64,000 nt of DNA from Corynebacterium guangdongense (lineage in GTDB: Bacteria; Actinomycetota; Actinomycetes; Mycobacteriales; Mycobacteriaceae): assembly GCF_030408915.1 (NCBI RefSeq), contig NZ_CP047654.1:992001-1056000 (forward strand), read 5' to 3'. Shown piece after piece: positions 53,865-62,825 of the stretch. The notes under the pieces were generated by a model, which worked only from the letters and a program-made list of their open reading frames with translations, was not told the DNA's origin and did no database searches. Numbering within the stretch: position 1 is the first letter of the stretch; each line of letters starts with the position of its first letter. Made by a program: the position numbers and the translations under genes.

Positions 53865-55106
53865 GTGCACGTGACGCCCCCGATCCAGTCACGTGGCAGC
53901 AGGGACCGACCCCGATGGCTTCCGGCCGTCGGGGTCGGTCTCATGTTCGCCACCAATGGCGCCACCTTCGCGTCGATTCTGCCCTGGTACCCGGTGCTCA
54001 AGGAGACCTGGGGTCTCAGTGACGCCGTGTTCGGTGTTTTCGTCACCGCCATGGCGATCGGCTCCCTGTTGTCGACGGTGCTTCCGGCTTGGGCGGAACG
54101 ACGCTTCGGCCCGCGCCCCACGGTCTTCTACGGGACCGTGCTGCTGGCGCTGGTCCTGGTGGGCTTCGGGCTCAGCGACGGCCCCTGGATCTTCGCCCTC
54201 CTGCTGTTGGCGGCGGGGGCGCTGGACACGGTGGTCGACGTCTCCCAGAACGTCACCGGCGTCGCCGTCCAGGACCGGCTGGGCCGCTCGATCATCTCGA
54301 GCCTGCACGCCTTCTGGTCGCTCGGCTCCGTGGTCGGCGGTCTGGCGGCCACCTGGGCGGCGGCCACCGGCGTGCCGATCGCCGTGCATCTCAGCGCCGC
54401 GGCGGTGGTCGTCGTCGCTCTCGCCGGGGCGGCGGTGTGGATGGTCGGGCCTGTCCATCAGCGGGTGACCGGCGTGGACACGCCACCCGGGGCCCAATCC
54501 GAGCCACCGGCCCGGGACGCCGGCCTGGGCCGGGTGATGGTCCTGGCGCTGCCCGTCGCGCTGCTCGCCGGCGCCGGAGTCATCGTGGAGGACGTCGCCA
54601 GCAACTGGGCGGCGCTGGCCGCCAACCAGCTCGCCGGCGTGGCGGTGACCTCCGCCGGCGCCGCCTACACCGTCGTCCTGGCGGCGCAGACACTCGGCCG
54701 CTTCACCGGTGATCCCCTCATCGACCGCTTCGGGCGGGTCGGCGTGGCCCGCACCGGCGGCCTGCTCATCGCCCTCGGCGGGCTGGTGGTGGTCACGGCG
54801 GGGGAGCCGCTGCCGCTCTACGTCGGTCTCGCGCTGGCCGGCTACGGCTGCGCCACGATCGTGCCCAGCGCCTACGCGGCCGCGGCCGGCATCCCCGGGG
54901 TTCGTCCCTCGGACGGCGTCACCGCGGTCAGCTGGCTGATGCGCGTGGCGATGATCGTGACCAGCCCGATCATCGGCGCGGTCTCCGAGGTCACCAGCCT
55001 GCGCGTCGGCCTCGGCGTCCTGCTCATCGCCGGCGCCCTCGTCACGGCCTGCGCCGGGGCCCTCCGGGCGGGGCCTCGTGCGCAATCCGGCGACTCTGCG
55101 GTTTAA
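53865..55106 (+). CDS. MFS transporter
   Basis: A 413-residue, 12-helix major facilitator. Helix 1 has GLMFATNGATFASILPWYP. The 2-3 loop motif is degenerate (ERRFGPRP). VQDRLGRSIISSLHAFWSLG is in the central part, as in YbjJ/fucose permease-like MFS proteins. The substrate is unknown. It begins 7 bp after typA with a GTG (another GTG follows at 53871). It ends 10 bp before lpqW, so it may be part of a typA-lpqW-mshB run. Confidence 0.86.
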   Translation: MHVTPPIQSRGSRDRPRWLPAVGVGLMFATNGATFASILPWYPVLKETWGLSDAVFGVFVTAMAIGSLLSTVLPAWAERRFGPRPTVFYGTVLLALVLVGFGLSDGPWIFALLLLAAGALDTVVDVSQNVTGVAVQDRLGRSIISSLHAFWSLGSVVGGLAATWAAATGVPIAVHLSAAAVVVVALAGAAVWMVGPVHQRVTGVDTPPGAQSEPPARDAGLGRVMVLALPVALLAGAGVIVEDVASNWAALAANQLAGVAVTSAGAAYTVVLAAQTLGRFTGDPLIDRFGRVGVARTGGLLIALGGLVVVTAGEPLPLYVGLALAGYGCATIVPSAYAAAAGIPGVRPSDGVTAVSWLMRVAMIVTSPIIGAVSEVTSLRVGLGVLLIAGALVTACAGALRAGPRAQSGDSAV

Positions 55107-55116
55107 TGGCAGTGCC

Positions 55117-56805
55117 ATGAAAACTGCCGGAATCCGGGCCGCGACGACGGCCCGCCTCGCCATCGCGACGCTGGGCGCCGCCGCCGTACTGCTGACCTCC
55201 GCGTGCGTGGCCCAGCCGGGGCCCGCGCCGACGGTGGAGCCGGAGCCGACGCCGTCGACAAGCCCGGCGAGCTCCGCCGAGCCGACGACGTCAGCGTCCG
55301 AGACCCCGACCACGCCCCGCGACAGCCGGCGGTCCAGCATCTCCGTCGGGGTCGCGCCGCTGCTCAACGGCTTCAACCCCCACCTGCTCAGCGACAACAA
55401 CGCCACGGTGGAGTCCATCGCCAAGCTGGTCCTGCCGAGCGTTTTCCGCGACGGCCAGCTCGACACCGACCTGATGGTCTCGGCACAGGAGGTCGAGCCT
55501 GTCGGCGCCGGGTACGCGCAGACCGTGCGCTACGTCATCAGCCCCACGGCGCAGTGGTCGGACGGCACCCCGATCACCGGCGCCGACTTCATCTACCTGT
55601 GGGAGTCGATGACCCGGACCCCGGCCGTCATCGACCGCGCCGGCTACGCCGCCGTCAGCGACGTCCGCACCTCCGACGGCGGCAAGACCGTCCACGTCAG
55701 CTTCGCAGAGCCCTTCCCGGAGTGGCGTGAGCTGTTCACGCACCTGCTGCCCAGTCACCTGGCCGCCCCGGGCGGGGAGGACTTCGCCACCGTCCTCTTC
55801 GACACGATCCCGGCGTCGGCGGGCCGCTTCATGGTGGCGAAGGTGGACCGGGCCCGGGGAGTGTTCACCCTGCACCGCAACGACCGGTACTGGGGGCAGG
55901 CCCCCGCCCGGACCGACGTCCTCAGCCTCATCGAGGTCCAGTCCTCCGTACAGGGCTCCGACCTGCTGCGCTCGGGTCAGGTCAGTTTCCTGGACGTCGT
56001 GCCCTCGGAGGTAGCCGTCCAGTCCTACGACCTCGTGCCGGGCACCGAGACCCGCATGATCACCGGGCCCCGCCAGCTGGAGCTGACGCTGTCGACGGCG
56101 TCGCCGGTTCTCGCCGAGCACCAGCGGCGACGGGAACTGCTCGGGCTGCTCGCCCCCGAGACCGGGACCATCACCCGCCTGGCCGCCGGGCGCAGCGCCG
56201 ACGTGCTCCCGGCGCCGCCGTTGCCGGCGGTGCCCGAGGTGGAGAACCCGCAGCTGCTCCAGCTCACCGCGCAGCAGCCGCTGCGCATCGGCGCCGACCC
56301 GGCCGACGCCACCGCCACCGCCGCGGCCCGCACCGTGCGCGACATCCTGGTCAACAACGGCGTGACCGCCGAGGTGGTCAGCACGGACCTGCCGAACCTG
56401 GCCTCGACCCTGCTGCCCGAGGGCGAGGCCGACGTCGTCGTCTCCTGGCGCCACCTGGACGACACCGCCCTCAGCGCCGCCGACACCCTGCTGTGCCCGC
56501 CCCGCGGGGACAGCTTCCGCGCGGGCAACCTCTCCGGGTACTGCACCCCGGAGACCGACGCCTGGCTCACCGACGCGCTGACCCAGGGCTGGGCCCCGGC
56601 CGACGTTTCCGCCTGGGTGGAACGCGTGACCGACGTCGAGCACCTGCGCCTGCCTCTGCTGGTGGAGCAGCGGGTCGCCGTCCTGGGCGAGGGTATCGTT
56701 GTCCCCGACGGCGAACTGTCGGAGTGGCAGAAGGGTCTCGAGACCGCCGCCACCTGGCGCAGCGCCGACACCAGCACCCGAAACGAGCAAGGAAGCATCC
56801 CGTGA
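55117..56805 (+). CDS. lpqW: LpqW-type lipoprotein (ABC solute-binding fold)
   Basis: A 562-residue lipoprotein with lipobox LTSAC (Cys30), a Pro/Thr/Ser-rich linker to about residue 75, then a family 5 solute-binding fold (LLNGFNPHL, AQWSDGTPITGADFIYLWES, HRNDRYWGQA). No ABC genes are next to it. In mycobacteria and Corynebacterium glutamicum LpqW homologues control lipomannan/lipoarabinomannan synthesis rather than transport. Location between typA and mshB matches Rv1166. It overlaps mshB by 4 nt (GTGA). Confidence 0.88.
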   Translation: MKTAGIRAATTARLAIATLGAAAVLLTSACVAQPGPAPTVEPEPTPSTSPASSAEPTTSASETPTTPRDSRRSSISVGVAPLLNGFNPHLLSDNNATVESIAKLVLPSVFRDGQLDTDLMVSAQEVEPVGAGYAQTVRYVISPTAQWSDGTPITGADFIYLWESMTRTPAVIDRAGYAAVSDVRTSDGGKTVHVSFAEPFPEWRELFTHLLPSHLAAPGGEDFATVLFDTIPASAGRFMVAKVDRARGVFTLHRNDRYWGQAPARTDVLSLIEVQSSVQGSDLLRSGQVSFLDVVPSEVAVQSYDLVPGTETRMITGPRQLELTLSTASPVLAEHQRRRELLGLLAPETGTITRLAAGRSADVLPAPPLPAVPEVENPQLLQLTAQQPLRIGADPADATATAAARTVRDILVNNGVTAEVVSTDLPNLASTLLPEGEADVVVSWRHLDDTALSAADTLLCPPRGDSFRAGNLSGYCTPETDAWLTDALTQGWAPADVSAWVERVTDVEHLRLPLLVEQRVAVLGEGIVVPDGELSEWQKGLETAATWRSADTSTRNEQGSIP

Positions 56806-57677
56806 CCACGCACGATCTCACCGGCTACCGCGTAGTCGCGGTCCACGCCCACCCGGACGACGAGTCCATCACCACCGCCGCGGCACTGGCCGACTTCGCC
56901 CGCCGCGGCGCCGACGTCACCGTCGTCACCTGCACCCTGGGGGAGGAGGGCGAGGTGATCGGGGAGACCTACCGGCACCTGGTCAACGACGAGGCCGACC
57001 AGCTCGGCGGCTTCCGCATCGGCGAGCTCCAGCGCGCCCTCGACGTCCTCGGCGTGCGCGGCGTCCACCTCGGCGGCGCCGGCCGCTTCCGGGACTCCGG
57101 CATGGCCGGCTCCCCGGCGCACGCCAATCCGCGGGCGTTCGTGAACTCCGGTCAGGCGGCCGTCGACGAGTTGGCCGCGATCTTCGCCGACCTGCGCCCG
57201 CACCTGGTCCTCACCTACGGCCCCGACGGCGGTTACGGGCACCCGGATCACGTCCGCGCCCACGAGATCACCCACGCCGCCGCCGGACGCATCGACTGGG
57301 AGATCCCGCGAATCCTCTGGGCCGTGTTCCTCGAGGAGGAGGTGCGCGCGGCGCTGGCCACGGTCACCTCGCTGCCGGGGACCTGGCGCCGCGGCGACGA
57401 GGAACTGGCCCTGGTCGAGCACGTCGACGCCTGGGTCGAGCTCGACGACGAGCTGTACCACCTGAAGAAGGAGTCGATGCGCGCGCACGCGACCCAGCTG
57501 TGGCTCGCCGACGGCGACTGGTCGCCCACCAACCCCCACTCCGCCTGGGCCAGCGCCGAGTGCACCATCTACGCGCTGTCCAACCTCATCGCCCAGCCGA
57601 TCCTGCGCCGCGAGCACTACCAGCTCGGCGCCGGGTCCGCGCCCACGGATCCGACCCAGCTGCTCTCCGGGCTCTAG
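56802..57677 (+). CDS. mshB: Mycothiol biosynthesis deacetylase MshB
   Basis: A 291-residue PIG-L/LmbE-fold zinc hydrolase. The metal motif HAHPDDES (His17, Asp20) is present, and the second His is in YGHPDHVRAHE. It removes acetyl from GlcNAc-Ins in mycothiol synthesis. A GTG start overlaps the lpqW stop. The next gene is 3 bp away. This confirms the host makes mycothiol, as corynebacteria do. Confidence 0.95.
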   Translation: MTTHDLTGYRVVAVHAHPDDESITTAAALADFARRGADVTVVTCTLGEEGEVIGETYRHLVNDEADQLGGFRIGELQRALDVLGVRGVHLGGAGRFRDSGMAGSPAHANPRAFVNSGQAAVDELAAIFADLRPHLVLTYGPDGGYGHPDHVRAHEITHAAAGRIDWEIPRILWAVFLEEEVRAALATVTSLPGTWRRGDEELALVEHVDAWVELDDELYHLKKESMRAHATQLWLADGDWSPTNPHSAWASAECTIYALSNLIAQPILRREHYQLGAGSAPTDPTQLLSGL

Positions 57678-57679
57678 GG

Positions 57680-58081
57680 ATGCTCGACCGTTCTCGCACC
57701 CGGCTGCGCACCGACCTGGACCGCGGGGAGAAGGTCTCGGCGCTCGGCTGGCTGGGCGCCGCCTCCTTCTTCAGCGTCCTGATCGCGGTGGTCTATCTGG
57801 GCACCGACGTCACCCTTCCCGGCGGGCCGACCGTGCCCTTCCCGTGGCCGCTTCTCGCCGCGGCCTGGTTTAACGCGGTGCTGACACGGACCGCTAAGCT
57901 GTGGAGCACACACATTGCGGTGGTGCTGATTCCCCTCTCGCTGTGGTGCGTGGGCTACCTGCTGTTCCTCATCGGGCCGGAGGTGACCCGCGAACTGCTG
58001 GTCGGAAATAACATTCTCGCAATTGCGCTGCTTGTGGCAGGAATCATGGGAGGCCTTTGGCCGGTTTTCCGTGGTAAATGA
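57680..58081 (+). CDS. Conserved membrane protein (Rv1171-like position)
   Basis: A 133-residue protein with four membrane helices: SALGWLGAASFFSVLIAVVYLG, read as GAASFFSVLIAVVYLG, PWPLLAAAWFNAVL, STHIAVVLIPLSLWCVGYLL, and ILAIALLVAGIMGG. The function is unknown. It is 3 bp after mshB and precedes fdxC, as in M. tuberculosis. Confidence 0.85.
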   Translation: MLDRSRTRLRTDLDRGEKVSALGWLGAASFFSVLIAVVYLGTDVTLPGGPTVPFPWPLLAAAWFNAVLTRTAKLWSTHIAVVLIPLSLWCVGYLLFLIGPEVTRELLVGNNILAIALLVAGIMGGLWPVFRGK

Positions 58082-58195
58082 CATACTGTCTTCCCAGAGG
58101 ACCCCAGCGGGCCAGGACCAGGGCAGTACAGGCAGCCACGTTTCCTCAGCCGCCAACTGCCAGCCTTAGAAATAGTCAGGAGTAACTGATATCTG

Positions 58196-58522
58196 ATGAC
58201 CTACATCATCGCTCAGCCGTGCGTCGACGTCCTTGACCGTTCGTGCGTGGAAGAATGCCCGGTCGACTGCATCTACGAGGGCAAGCGCATGCTCTACATC
58301 CACCCGGACGAGTGCGTCGACTGCGGCGCCTGCGAGCCGGCCTGCCCGGTGGAGGCCATCTTCTACGAGGACGACACCCCGGACGAGTGGGCGGAATACT
58401 ACGACGCCAACGTCGGCTTCTTCGATGACCTGGGCTCCCCGGGCGGTGCCATGAAGCTCGGCCCGCAGGACTTCGACCACCCGTTCGTCGCCGCGCTGCC
58501 GCCGCAGAACCAGGACTCCTAG
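58196..58522 (+). CDS. fdxC: 7Fe ferredoxin (3Fe-4S plus 4Fe-4S)
   Basis: A 108-residue ferredoxin. Cys9, Cys17 and Cys50 match the 3Fe-4S ligands and Cys21, Cys40, Cys43 and Cys46 the 4Fe-4S ligands of Azotobacter ferredoxin I; Cys25 matches its free Cys. The C-terminal acidic tail is also typical. It serves as an electron carrier in the cytoplasm. It precedes dapC, as Rv1177 precedes Rv1178. The 114-bp upstream gap holds its promoter. Confidence 0.95.
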   Translation: MTYIIAQPCVDVLDRSCVEECPVDCIYEGKRMLYIHPDECVDCGACEPACPVEAIFYEDDTPDEWAEYYDANVGFFDDLGSPGGAMKLGPQDFDHPFVAALPPQNQDS

Positions 58523-58558
58523 GTTCCGCGCCGATCCCCGCCGACTAGTCTGGTGCCC

Positions 58559-59659
58559 ATGACTTCACTGCCGAGGACACCGCTCGCCCAACGTCTGCCC
58601 GAGTTTCCCTGGGACTCGCTGGCAGACGTTTCTGCGTCCGCGCACGCGCACCCGGACGGGATCGTCGACCTGTCCATCGGCACGCCGGTCGATGACGTCG
58701 CCCCCGGCATCCAGCTCGCCCTGGCCGAGGCCGCCGCGGCCTCCGGCTACCCGCCGACCACCGGCACTCCCGCGCTGCATGCGGCCATCGCCGGCTGGCT
58801 CAACCGCCGCCACGGGACCGACGTCACCGCCGAGGAGACGATGGCGGTGGTCGGGACCAAGGAGGCCATCGCGCTGCTGCCGACCCTGCTCGGTATCAGC
58901 GGCGCCCCCGTCGTCATTCCGGAGATCGCGTACCCGACCTACGAGGTCGCCGCCCTGCTCGCCGGCGGCACCCCGGTCCGCGGTGAGGCGCTGGTCGACG
59001 GCGCGCCCCTGATCTTCCTCAACTCCCCGTCCAACCCGACGGGCCGGGTCCTCGGGATCGATCAGCTGCGGGCCGTGGTGGCCGACGCCCGCGAACGCGG
59101 CGCGATCGTCGCCTCCGACGAGTGCTACATCGGGCTCGGCTGGGACGACGAGAAGCCGCCGGTGTCCATCCTCGACGAGCGCGTCTGCGGGGGCGACCAC
59201 ACCGGACTCCTGGCCATCCACTCCCTGTCAAAGTCCTCGAACATGGCCAGCTACCGCGCCGGCATGATCGCCGGCGACGCCGCGCTCATCGCTGAACTGA
59301 CCCAGGCCCGCAAGCACCTCGGCCTCATGGTGCCGGGCCCGATCCAGGCCGCCATGCTCCACGCGCTTGCCGACGACGGGCAGGAGGAGCTGCAGAAACT
59401 GCGCTACGCCCGACGCCGGGCCGTGCTGCTGCCGGCCCTGCTGCGCGCGGGCTTCAGCGTCGACCACTCCGAGGCCGGTCTCTACCTGTGGGCCTCCCGC
59501 GGTGGGGAGAACGGCCGCGACACCGTCGCATGGCTTGCCGAGCGCGGCATCCTCGTGGCCCCGGGCGAGTTCTACGGCCCCGGGGCCGTCAACCACGTGC
59601 GCGTCTCCCTGACCGCCTCCGACGAGCGCATTGACGCCGCCGCCGCCCGTCTCGCCTAA
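58559..59659 (+). CDS. dapC: Succinyldiaminopimelate aminotransferase
   Basis: A 366-residue class I/II aminotransferase. FLNSPSNPTGRVL is followed by DECYIGLGWD and the PLP Lys225 in HSLSKSSNMASYRAG. It makes N-succinyl-LL-2,6-diaminopimelate for lysine and cell-wall synthesis. TAGTCT (58546-58551) lies 7 nt before the ATG at 58559, which is preferred to a GTG at 58553. Its end overlaps the RluA gene. Confidence 0.93.
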   Translation: MTSLPRTPLAQRLPEFPWDSLADVSASAHAHPDGIVDLSIGTPVDDVAPGIQLALAEAAAASGYPPTTGTPALHAAIAGWLNRRHGTDVTAEETMAVVGTKEAIALLPTLLGISGAPVVIPEIAYPTYEVAALLAGGTPVRGEALVDGAPLIFLNSPSNPTGRVLGIDQLRAVVADARERGAIVASDECYIGLGWDDEKPPVSILDERVCGGDHTGLLAIHSLSKSSNMASYRAGMIAGDAALIAELTQARKHLGLMVPGPIQAAMLHALADDGQEELQKLRYARRRAVLLPALLRAGFSVDHSEAGLYLWASRGGENGRDTVAWLAERGILVAPGEFYGPGAVNHVRVSLTASDERIDAAAARLA

Positions 59660-60476
59660 AGACGGCAGGCCGCCCGCCCGAGACGGCGTCGTCGCGACCC
59701 GCGTGGTGCTGGAGGGAACCGTGCCGGCGGGGGAGTACTGGGCCGCCCGGGCCGGCGATTCGGCCTTCGCCCCGGGACAGGTGCTCCGCCCAGGCACCGT
59801 GGTCGGGCGGATCCCGGCGTGGACCTTCCCCGATCTGGCCCCGGAGAAACCGATCCCCTTCGACTACCGGGTGCTGCACGTGGACGAGGAACTGGTGGTC
59901 GTCGACAAGCCCCATTTCCTGCCCAGCACCAGCAACGGCCGTCTCGTCACCGAGACCGCCCAGACCAGGCTGCGCCGGGAATTCGGGGAGGAGACTGCCC
60001 CGTTGCACCGCCTCGACCGGCTCACCGCCGGGGTGCTGGTCTCCGCGCGCACCTCCGCCGCGAGGAGCAGATATCAGCGCATGTTCGCCGCCCGCCGGGT
60101 GGGCAAGACCTACCTGGCGCGGGTGGACGGCGTACTCGACTACCCCGACTGGGTGGAGATCAGGCTGGGCATGACCAAGGCGAAGGGGCGTCGGCAGGTC
60201 ACCGTCGATGAGGCGGGGACTCCCACCCGCACCTGGATCCGCTCCCTGGCGCCCGATGTCGTGGAACTGCGGCCGACGACCGGACACACCCACCAGCTGC
60301 GGGTGCTGCTCAACCACCTCGGCGCGCCGATTCACGGTGACGACACCTATCCCGTCGACCGGGGGCTCGACCTCCACGATTTCACGAGCCCGCTGCAGCT
60401 GTATGCGACGGCCGTGACATTCCCCGACGGGCGGGCCTTTCGGTCCCGGCCGGGGTGGGCCGATAGACTGGGTTGA
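59631..60476 (+). CDS. RluA family pseudouridine synthase
   Basis: A 281-residue enzyme. HRLDRLTAGV holds the catalytic Asp129, and GHTHQLRVLLNHLGAPIHGD is the second conserved motif. It lacks an obvious S4 domain. The target rRNA or tRNA position is not known. The longest frame starts with TTG at 59631, 29 nt inside dapC, and GTGs later (for example near 59701) are also possible. Start uncertain. Confidence 0.87.
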   Translation: MTPPPPVSPKDGRPPARDGVVATRVVLEGTVPAGEYWAARAGDSAFAPGQVLRPGTVVGRIPAWTFPDLAPEKPIPFDYRVLHVDEELVVVDKPHFLPSTSNGRLVTETAQTRLRREFGEETAPLHRLDRLTAGVLVSARTSAARSRYQRMFAARRVGKTYLARVDGVLDYPDWVEIRLGMTKAKGRRQVTVDEAGTPTRTWIRSLAPDVVELRPTTGHTHQLRVLLNHLGAPIHGDDTYPVDRGLDLHDFTSPLQLYATAVTFPDGRAFRSRPGWADRLG

Positions 60477-60510
60477 TTCGGGATCACGGACGGGGCGAAA
60501 GGCGAGTTGG

Positions 60511-61098
60511 ATGATGCAGGAGCAGGGGTCGGTCTCGACGCGCGCCTCGACGGTGTCCGTGACGAGGATGCTGGGGGGTTTACGCCAGTTCATCATGTTC
60601 GGCATAGTCGGCGGCTCCGGCACGATCGTCAACCTGGTCACGTTCTACCTCGTCCGCAAGCTCTTCGCCGCCGGCGGCACGGCCGCCAGTGACGTGGTCG
60701 TCAATCTGCTCGGCACCCAGTGGAACTTCCGCTACTATCACCTGTTCTCGGTGATCGCCTTCCTCGTCGCCAACACGTGGAACTACCAGCTCAACCGCTC
60801 CTGGACCTTCCGCAGCCTCCACAAGCGCTCCTGGCTGCGCGGATTCTTCCCCTTCCTCACGACCGGCCTGGTGTCGCTGGTCGTCAGCCTCGGCGTGCTG
60901 ACGCTGCTGATGAACCCCACCTCGGTGATCGCCCTTCCGGACGCCGTCTTCGACAACTCGAACGGCTTCCGCACCAAGGAGTACTGGGCGCAGGCCATCT
61001 CGATTCTGGTGGCGATGCCGGTGAATTTCTTCGTCAACAAGCTGTGGACCTTCCGCAGACCGAAGACGGTGGCCGTGGTGACGGTGGCGCCGCGGTAG
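60511..61098 (+). CDS. GtrA family membrane protein
   Basis: A 195-residue, four-helix protein. FIMFGIVGGSGTIVNLVTFY is the first GtrA helix with its glycine motif. ANTWNYQLNRSWTFRS follows helix 2, and MPVNFFVNKLWTFRRPK closes helix 4. GtrA proteins move lipid-linked sugars across the membrane. A wide loop between helices 1 and 2 has VVNLLGTQWNFRYYHLFS. It starts ATGATG after AAAGGCGAG. Confidence 0.93.
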   Translation: MMQEQGSVSTRASTVSVTRMLGGLRQFIMFGIVGGSGTIVNLVTFYLVRKLFAAGGTAASDVVVNLLGTQWNFRYYHLFSVIAFLVANTWNYQLNRSWTFRSLHKRSWLRGFFPFLTTGLVSLVVSLGVLTLLMNPTSVIALPDAVFDNSNGFRTKEYWAQAISILVAMPVNFFVNKLWTFRRPKTVAVVTVAPR

Positions 61099-61118
61099 AG
61101 CACCGGCCACTCGTCCTG

Positions 61119-61201
61119 CCTGAAAGGAGTCCCCTGAAAGGCCCCGATTTGGCGTTCTGTTTTCTGATAGGGCGCGTCCTTTCTGGTGACTCCTTTCAGG
61201 G
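61119..61201. repeat. Palindromic repeat, copy A (about 83 bp)
   Basis: Ends are CTGAAAGGAGTC and GACTCCTTTCAG, a 12-bp perfect inverted repeat. Inside are CCTGAAAGG and CCTTTC elements and GGCGTTCTGTTTTC. A close copy in the same orientation stands at 62251-62333. It lies between gtrA and the DUF559-like gene. Confidence 0.85.
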
Positions 61202-61204
61202 AAG

Positions 61205-61241
61205 TTGTGGACGCGCCTTCAAAGAGGCGAGTTATCCACAG
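61205..61241. promoter_or_regulatory. DnaA-box-like inverted repeat upstream of DUF559-like gene
   Basis: TTATCCACA (61232-61240) equals the consensus DnaA box, and TTGTGGA (61205-61211) is an inverted partial copy. Between them CGCCT-TCAAAG-AGGCG forms a 5-bp hairpin. The TATCCACAGG wording upstream of DUF559 genes may be a family-linked feature. Confidence 0.45.
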
Positions 61242-61292
61242 GTCCAACATCATGCCCGGCAGGGCCCAGCATCCTGAGTGAAGCTTCGAGGC

Positions 61293-62237
61293 ATGAACTT
61301 CACCCTGGACATGCTGCTCAACCTTCGCCGACTGACTCTGGCGGACACCGCGATCCGTGCCGATTTGTTAGCGGGAAAATACCGGAGGCTCACGCCGGAA
61401 GTCGTCATCTGGGAAGAAACTTGGCGGCGTCTCCCTCCGTGGGAGCAGGCCCTGGCCCGAACCTATGCCTTCGGTGTGAGCGCGGATCGTGCGGTGCTGT
61501 CAGGGAAATCGGCCGCCCGGGTGCTGGGGATCGCGACGGTGGGTTCCGACCCGCTGGTGGAGATGACCTATCCCAACCCGAAGTCTTTCCGGGCGAGGCG
61601 CTCGTGGCCTCCACACACGGTTTTTCGAAGTTCCGCCCTGTCCGAGGACGAGGTGTGCGTTGTCGACGGCATTCGCGTCACCACGACCTTCCGGACGCTC
61701 CGAGACGTCGCCCGTTATCACGGCGTCGTTGCCGGCGTGGTCGCTATCGATGATCTCCGGCGGAAGTCGCCGGGCTTAAGCATCGAGGATCTACACCGGT
61801 CGATGACCGTAGAGCAGCGCTACCACGGTGTCGGCGCAGTCCGTCAAGCTATCGACTTGTCGGGGGACAGCGCCGACAGTCCGTTGGAGTCAATGGCGCG
61901 TGTGATCCTGGTGCGAGCGGGGGTCGGGCGGATCCAGACCCAGGGGCAGATCCGGCCCAGTCGGGGAACCACGACTTACCGGGTCGACCTGCTCATCGAC
62001 GGCTGGCTCATCGTCGAGCTCGACGGCAACGTGAAGTACGATGGTGCGACTTTCGGGAAGCGGGCGGACGAGGTGATTCGCGCGGAGCGTCAGCGGGAGA
62101 AGGAGCTCCAGAACGCCGGCTTCCTGGTCCTGCGGGCGACGTTCGCCGACCTGTCGCCGCGCGAGGACGGGGGATGTGGATTGCTGGACATGGTCGCGGC
62201 CGCTCAGCGACGGCGAACAACTCGGCCCAGCGCCTGA
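61293..62237 (+). CDS. DUF559/Vsr-like endonuclease-domain protein (AbiEi-like N-terminus)
   Basis: A 314-residue protein. The N-terminal part (about 1-180) has a winged-helix, AbiEi/DUF2851-like look (LTLADTAIRADLLAGKYRR, read as ADTAIRADLLAGKYRRL). The C-terminus (about 190-300) has the PD-(D/E)XK pattern of DUF559/Vsr proteins: YRVDLLIDGWLIVELDGNVK, then QREKELQNAGFLVLRAT. The likely role is DNA processing or defence, not proven. It is bracketed by the two palindromic repeats. The ATG at 61293 is 7 nt after GAAGCT; a GTG at 61278 is an alternative. Confidence 0.75.
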   Translation: MNFTLDMLLNLRRLTLADTAIRADLLAGKYRRLTPEVVIWEETWRRLPPWEQALARTYAFGVSADRAVLSGKSAARVLGIATVGSDPLVEMTYPNPKSFRARRSWPPHTVFRSSALSEDEVCVVDGIRVTTTFRTLRDVARYHGVVAGVVAIDDLRRKSPGLSIEDLHRSMTVEQRYHGVGAVRQAIDLSGDSADSPLESMARVILVRAGVGRIQTQGQIRPSRGTTTYRVDLLIDGWLIVELDGNVKYDGATFGKRADEVIRAERQREKELQNAGFLVLRATFADLSPREDGGCGLLDMVAAAQRRRTTRPSA

Positions 62238-62250
62238 ACCGTGCCGTTGC

Positions 62251-62333
62251 CGGAAAGGAGTCCCCAGATCTCACCCCGGTTGGGCGTTCTGTTTTCCTGA
62301 AAGGACGCGCCCTTTCAGGCGACTCCTTTCAGG
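62251..62333. repeat. Palindromic repeat, copy B (about 83 bp)
   Basis: Same orientation as copy A, with GGAAAGGAGTC and GACTCCTTTC ends and the shared GGCGTTCTGTTTTC. It carries a strong internal hairpin CCTGAAAGG-ACGCGC-CCTTTCAGG. It lies 14 bp after the DUF559-like stop and 10 bp before the end of the minus-strand membrane gene, so it may also serve as a terminator. Confidence 0.85.
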
Positions 62334-62342
62334 GGGCTACGC

Positions 62343-62825
62343 TCAGTCCTCCTCACCCGCGGCCAGCCGTTCGGCGTCCTTAGTCCGGGTTCGCTGCAGC
62401 AGACGCGGGATCAGCACCAGCGCGAAGGCCACGCCGAAGACCGCGCCGGTGATGCCTCCGGCACCGAATCCTTCGGCGAGGCCGGCGGTGCGGTACTGCA
62501 CGCCGCCGGCCCAGGCGAGGGCGAAGACGAACGAGGTGACGACCGTGGCGGCATCGACCCGTCTCGCACGGGGGGAGGCGATCTGGCCGCGAAGCCAGGC
62601 CTGCGACGTGAATTCGGCCAGCAGCATCGGGGCGGCCAGGAGCGTCGACCACAGCGAGAGCCAGCCGGGCAGGGCCCAGGCTAGGACCACCATGCAGGCC
62701 ATGGACACGATGACGGTGACGTGGGCGTAGACGGAGGCGGAACGATGCAGGATCGCGCGCTCGAACTCGTCGTCGACGGTGGCGTCGGCGCGGGCGATGA
62801 GGTGGTCGCCGATGGACTTAAACAC
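62343..62825 (-). CDS. Membrane protein coupled to Xre regulator
   Basis: A 160-residue protein with four membrane helices (VTVIVSMACMVVLAWALPG, WSTLLAAPMLLAEF, TVVTSFVFALAWAGGV, AGGITGAVFGVAFALVLIP). The function is unknown. A GTG start overlaps the Xre gene stop by 8 nt, with GGAAGG upstream. HTH-plus-membrane-protein pairs of this kind are common in actinobacteria. Confidence 0.8.
   Translation of the reverse strand: MFKSIGDHLIARADATVDDEFERAILHRSASVYAHVTVIVSMACMVVLAWALPGWLSLWSTLLAAPMLLAEFTSQAWLRGQIASPRARRVDAATVVTSFVFALAWAGGVQYRTAGLAEGFGAGGITGAVFGVAFALVLIPRLLQRTRTKDAERLAAGEED

Noticed and set aside
52427..54121. 564-codon minus-strand ORF
   Set aside because: Antisense to typA, low complexity; typA on the other strand is certain.
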